Below are positions 63,753 to 64,000 of a stretch of 64,000 bases of DNA, piece after piece. The position numbers were made by a program, and so were the translations under genes. Under the pieces are notes generated by a model, which worked only from the letters and a program-made list of their open reading frames with translations, was not told where the DNA came from and made no database searches. The stretch spans positions 744,001 to 808,000 of the forward strand of contig NZ_PREV01000027.1 of NCBI RefSeq assembly GCF_002959965.1. Direction: 5' to 3'. Origin of the DNA: Microbulbifer pacificus (GTDB taxonomy: Bacteria > Pseudomonadota > Gammaproteobacteria > Pseudomonadales > Cellvibrionaceae). Positions within the stretch are counted from its first letter, which is position 1, and every line of letters starts with the position of its first letter.

Positions 63753-64000
63753 TTACTGGAAGTCGACTTCGGGTGCCTTGTCCGCGTTTTCCGACGTGGC
63801 CTCGAACGTGTCGCGAATGGGCATGTCGCTATACATGATGGTGTGCCAGATACGGCCGGGGAAGGTGCGAATCTCGCGGTTGTAGCGCTCCACCGCGGCG
63901 ATATAATCCCGCCGGGCCACGCTGATGCGGTTTTCGGTGCCTTCCAGCTGGGATTGCAGAGCGAGGAAGTTCTGGTTCGCCTTGAGGTCCGGGTAGCGCT
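63753..64000 (-). CDS. lemA: LemA family protein, C-terminal part (5' end outside window)
   Basis: The last 81 residues read from the right edge: the start YPDLKANQNFLALQSQLEGTENRISVARRDYIAAVERYNREIRTFPGRIW is the LemA core (helical membrane-anchored protein of unknown role), and the tail is acidic. The gene reads leftwards and precedes the two TPM genes, the known lemA-ygcG arrangement. Confidence 0.9.
   Translation of the reverse strand, partial: RYPDLKANQNFLALQSQLEGTENRISVARRDYIAAVERYNREIRTFPGRIWHTIMYSDMPIRDTFEATSENADKAPEVDFQ

Overview
The window reads as a stretch of core chromosome from a Gram-negative gammaproteobacterium with moderately high GC. The evidence is an RF2 gene with its programmed frameshift, RecQ, MnmC, TusA, EpmC, PdxB, YheU, AlaA and YqcD-type QueF, several lipoproteins, and an RND pump. 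A secreted pectinesterase-family protein, abundant exported peptidases and intergenic palindromic repeats fit a marine Cellvibrionales bacterium of the Microbulbifer kind. That placement is inference from gene content only. No phage, plasmid, transposase or CRISPR array is visible, so accessory DNA is limited to repeats, a disturbed tRNA-Ser locus and one catabolic-looking operon.

Layout. 1-11 kb: the 3' part of ligA, fumC, small membrane proteins, an AraC regulator, and a fatty-acid block (acyl-CoA dehydrogenase, SCP2 protein, FadD), then DUF1428 and PsiE-type genes. 11-18.7 kb: M28 and M14 metallopeptidases, a SYLF lipoprotein, a small lipoprotein, a HerA-like ATPase and a second AraC regulator. 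18.8-23.1 kb: an operon of flavin monooxygenase, bile-acid/sodium-symporter-family transporter, epimerase-type SDR and classical SDR, divergent from that AraC gene. 23-33 kb: serine hydrolase, RecQ, lipoprotein, glutaminyl cyclase, DUF502 protein, then mnmC, flavodoxin, trmL and an ACT-domain regulator. 33-45 kb: an exported methyltransferase-like protein, yheU, hydrolase, tusA, the epmC/5'-3' exonuclease/pdxB/ATP-NAD-kinase-like/methyltransferase run, alaA, msrB and a DUF1499 protein. 45-51 kb: two tRNA-Glu/tRNA-Gly pairs behind a near-consensus promoter, a YadGH-type ABC exporter, queF, a membrane-bound class III cyclase, a nitroreductase and tRNA-Ser. 52-57 kb: an RND permease and adaptor divergent from a CueR-like regulator. 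57-64 kb: pectinesterase family, prfB, lysS, PDZ protein, two TPM-domain proteins and the 3' end of lemA.

How the genes work together. The clearest functional groups are fatty-acid activation and oxidation (8452-10089 and 5864-7657), U34 tRNA modification (mnmC, trmL, tusA, queF), translation (prfB, lysS, epmC, five tRNAs), and a probable uptake-plus-oxidation operon for a hydrophobic ketone or sterol-like compound (18.8-23.1 kb).

The most unusual non-coding structure is a dispersed family of nested inverted repeats. Five copies lie at 28.75, 33.85, 41.6, 41.8 and 59.7 kb, in both orientations, with full-length and internally deleted forms. Further unexplained structure lies upstream of msrB (43.69-43.91 kb), downstream of tRNA-Ser (51.26-51.50 kb), at 32.07-32.20 kb and at 47.72-47.78 kb.
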